Source: Deltaproteobacteria bacterium (GTDB taxonomy: Bacteria; Desulfobacterota; Desulfobacteria; C00003060). From it: DNA of 6,615 nucleotides. Numbering within the stretch: the stretch's first letter is position 1; every line of letters starts with the position of its first letter. The notes under the pieces are model-generated. The model was not told the DNA's origin and ran no database searches. It saw only the letters and a program-made list of their open reading frames with translations. Below, piece by piece: positions 4,243 to 6,615 of the stretch. The stretch is taken from NCBI GenBank assembly GCA_030667105.1, contig DAOUWN010000124.1:1-6615 (forward strand). Direction: 5' to 3'. The position numbers were made by a program, and so were the translations under genes.

Positions 4243-6615
4243 ATGCAAGAGAGCAAATCAGGATCTGTGATGGTCGTCGGTGGCGGTATTGCCGGAATCC
4301 AGGCATCCCTGGACCTGGCTGACCTTGGGTACTATGTGTACCTCGTTGAAAAGCAAGGTTCTGTTGGGGGGGTTATGGCTCAACTTGACAAGACCTTCCC
4401 CACCAATGATTGCGCCATCTGAATCCTGGCGCCCAAATTGGTTGAGGCCGGTCGGTCTCCGAACATAAGAATCATAACAAAAGCTGAACTGATCTCAGTT
4501 GAGGGTGAAGTGGGCAACTTCGCCGTCAGGGTGCGCCGACAGCCGCGGTATATTGACGGGGCCCTGTGCACGGCGTGCGGTATGTGTGCCGCGTATTGTC
4601 CTGTGATCGTGAGTGACGACTACAACCAGGGTCTGGCCCTGACCAAGAATCCGCGCCGGGATTATGCCCAGGCCGTTCCTGCAAGTTTTTACATCAATCC
4701 TGCAACGTGCCTCTTCCTTAACCATGAGACCTGCCGAATATGTGTATCAGCCTGTCAGGCCAGGGCGATCAACCTTTACGAACAAGAAGAGATGCTCGAT
4801 CTTGAAGTCGGTGCGGTTGTACTTGCTCCGGGGTTTGGTCGTATCGGCGAAGAGGTGTTGTCAAGATACGGATATGGTCGTCTCCCCGATGTGGTCACCG
4901 GTATGGAATTCGAGCGCCTGACGTCGGCCTCCGGCCCTACTCTCGGAAAAGTTATCAGGCCTTCTGACGGGGAGCATCCGAGTCGCATTGCCTTTCTCCA
5001 GTGCATAGGTACAAGAGACGTCACGTGCGGAAACGGGTACTGTTCCTCTGTTTGCTGCATGTATGCGATCAAGGAAGCCATGGTGGCAAAGGAGCATGAT
5101 CCGGATCTTGAGATCTCGATATTTTACATGGACATGCGCACCCAGGGCAAGGAGTTCGATTACGCCAGACTCCGCGCCAAAGAAAAGGGTATCCGTTTTG
5201 TCCGGAGCCGGGTTGCAAGTGTTCAGGGTAAGGGTGAGGCCCTTGAAATTTCATACGTCAGTGAGGACGGGGACCATCTTGAGGAAGCCTTTGATATGGT
5301 GGTCCTTCCAGAAGGGCTCGACTCACCCGGTGATGCCCAATCCCTGGCCAGGGCTAGCGGCATTGATTTGAACCATTACGATTTTTGCATGACCCGGACC
5401 TTTTCTCCCCTGGAAACCACCCGCCCTGGCATCCTTGTCGCCGGGGCCTTCCAGGGCCCCAAGGACGTTCCGGAGAGTGTCACGGATGCGAGCGGTGCGG
5501 CCGCGCTTGCTGCCGAGGCATTAAAGGAGGTCCGGGGCACCAAGGTAGAAACCAAGACCTACCCGGCCGAGATCGACATAGATGAGGAGCCCCGTATCGG
5601 GGTGTTTGTCTGCTCTTGCGGGACCAATATAGGTGGTGTGGTCGACGTGCAGGCAGCGGCCGACTTCGCTGCAAGCCTGGACAATGTTGTCTTTACAGAC
5701 ACGAATCTTTATAGCTGTGCGCAAAATACCCAGGAAGCGATCACTGAAAAGATCAAGGTGAATCGCTTGAATCGAGTAGTGGTGGCAGCCTGCACGCCTC
5801 GAACCCATGAACCGCTGTTTCAGGAAACCCTGCGAGATGCCGGTCTAAACCGTTGTTTGTTTGAGATGGCCAATATCAGAGATCATTGTTCGTGGGTTCA
5901 TGCCACGTTTCCTGAAGAGGCTACGGAAAAATCCAAGGATCTTATCAAGATGGCGGTTGCCAAGGCACGCAGGCTTCAGCCACTTGCCGAACAAAGGCTC
6001 CCAGTGACACCGAAGGCCCTGGTGATTGGGGGAGGGTTGGCAGGAATGACCGCCGCTTTGAGTGTTGCCGGGCAAGGATTCGAGTGCTTCTTGGTGGAAG
6101 AATCAGAAAGTCTTGGTGGCAACCTAAGACACATCCAGTTCACGCTCTCCGGTGATGATCCGAAGCAAATCCTTGAGGATACAGAGGCAAAGGTGAGGGC
6201 GAATCCCCTTATACATGTCCATACAGAGTCCTCTGTTGAAGATGTTTCAGGGTATGTGGGCAACTTTATTACCTCAATTCGCACACCAGACAGGTCCGAA
6301 ACCCTGGAGCACGGAGTGATTGTCGTAGCCACGGGCGGAAAGCCTTATGAGCCGAAACAGTATCTGTACGGAAAGTCCAGGCAGGTCGTAACCCAGGGTG
6401 AACTGGAAGAGAGGCTAACCAGAGCCGAAGAGGCAAAAGGGATAAATGACATTGTGATGATCCAGTGTGTTGGCTCCAGGGGGGAGGACCTCGCTTATTG
6501 CAGCAAGGTGTGCTGCGGACAGGCTGTAAAGAATGCCTTAAAGATACTGGAACTGAATCCTGTTGCCAACATCACTCTCCTTTATCGCGACGTGCGCACC
6601 TATGGATTCACCGAG
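4243..6615 (+). CDS. hdrA: HdrA-like FAD/iron-sulfur oxidoreductase, tandem-module form, predicted selenoprotein (in-frame UGA at codon 60); 3' end cut by window
   Basis: HdrA flavoproteins are the core of heterodisulfide-reductase-like complexes that pass or bifurcate electrons among ferredoxin, NAD(P)H or hydrogenase modules and disulfides; cytoplasmic. 791 codons are visible and the frame stays open to the edge. Module 1: FAD Rossmann GGGIAG at 13-18, the C57-A-I-U60 motif followed by [11 protein letters not shown], an inserted ferredoxin-like region (C109, C112, C115, C119; C156, C164, C167, C171), then QCIGTRD with YCSSVCC at 253-272. Module 2: [11 protein letters not shown] (C457, C459), SCAQ (C492), AACTPRTHE (C517), a second Rossmann GGGLAG at 596-601, and QCVGSRG with YCSKVCC at 741-758. 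Where module 1 has the C-x-x-U motif, module 2 reads [12 protein letters not shown] with no Cys. Canonical methanogen HdrA begins with the domain found here at the start of module 2, so this is a rearranged double HdrA. TGA at 4420-4422 is read as selenocysteine because of the downstream stem-loop and intact frame. Start 4243 is 2 bp after cooS with only a weak ribosome binding site; ATG 4270 is too close to the Rossmann motif. Physiological partners are unknown. Confidence 0.9.
4420..4422 (+). other. In-frame UGA predicted to encode selenocysteine (Sec60)
   Basis: The codon context is GAT TGC GCC ATC TGA ATC CTG, giving D-C-A-I-U-I-L. HdrA homologues usually have cysteine at this position (C-x-x-C before I-L-x-P-K). 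Selenocysteine in place of a conserved HdrA cysteine is known from some methanogens and reported in some anaerobic bacteria. Cys/Sec exchange in an otherwise intact frame argues against a chance stop. Confidence 0.88.
4441..4464 (+). promoter_or_regulatory. Putative bacterial SECIS element downstream of the UGA codon
   Basis: Six contiguous pairs join 4444-4449 (GAGGCC) to 4454-4459 (GGTCTC), with one G-U, closing a four-base GGUC loop at 4450-4453. Three more pairs (4441-4443 with 4462-4464) extend the stem across a two-base bulge (4460-4461). The loop starts 28 nt after the UGA, within the range for bacterial SECIS elements (roughly 16-37 nt), and has G in its first two positions as SelB recognition requires. 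GGUC is also present in the E. coli fdhF SECIS loop, as I recall it. Folding was done by eye; no energy was computed. Confidence 0.82.

Noticed and set aside
4270..4272. Alternative hdrA start at ATG 4270
   Set aside because: It has a plausible AGGA upstream but would begin only three residues before the Rossmann glycines; the start at 4243 gives the usual short leader and fits coupling to cooS.
4243..4422. hdrA as a pseudogene or truncated gene ended by TGA at 4420
   Set aside because: The frame continues for 731 more codons with intact family motifs, the stop replaces a conserved cysteine, and a SECIS-like hairpin follows at the right distance.

Overview
The window looks like part of a Wood-Ljungdahl (reductive acetyl-CoA / C1) locus from an anaerobic bacterium. 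The best guess is a sulfate-reducing or syntrophic member of the Desulfobacterota (former Deltaproteobacteria). That placement rests on the gene set, on the variant forms of the formate-THF ligase and the HdrA-like protein, and on a probable selenocysteine-encoding hdrA. It is recalled family knowledge, not a database search. All genes lie on the + strand.

Layout: (1) bases 1-1158 hold the C-terminal two thirds of formate-tetrahydrofolate ligase (fhs), cut by the left edge. (2) A 64-bp gap carries a perfect 16-bp inverted repeat built of 7-nt units. (3) Bases 1223-2116 encode a complete FolD (methylene-THF dehydrogenase/cyclohydrolase). (4) A 165-bp gap is largely short degenerate direct repeats, mostly with 7-nt periodicity; the first of these runs into the 3' end of folD. 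(5) Bases 2282-4240 encode a complete CooS-type Ni,Fe carbon monoxide dehydrogenase. (6) After only 2 bp, a long HdrA-like flavoprotein gene starts at 4243 and runs off the right edge (791 codons seen).

The most notable point is an in-frame TGA at 4420-4422, codon 60 of the HdrA-like gene. It falls exactly where HdrA proteins carry the second cysteine of a conserved C-x-x-C. The frame is open on both sides with family-typical sequence, and a strong stem-loop with a GGUC apical loop (4441-4464) follows at a spacing typical of a bacterial SECIS element. The gene is best read as a selenoprotein with a C-A-I-U motif, not a pseudogene. The protein also appears to be a tandem fusion of two HdrA-like flavin modules, the second without the Cys/Sec motif.

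Working together: Fhs and FolD interconvert formate, formyl-THF, methenyl-THF and methylene-THF. CooS interconverts CO2 and CO, probably for an acetyl-CoA synthase encoded elsewhere. The tightly coupled HdrA-like flavoprotein probably moves electrons between ferredoxin, NAD(P)H or thiol/disulfide carriers and the C1 enzymes. The direction (autotrophic acetate synthesis or oxidation of acetyl-CoA to CO2) cannot be told from this window.
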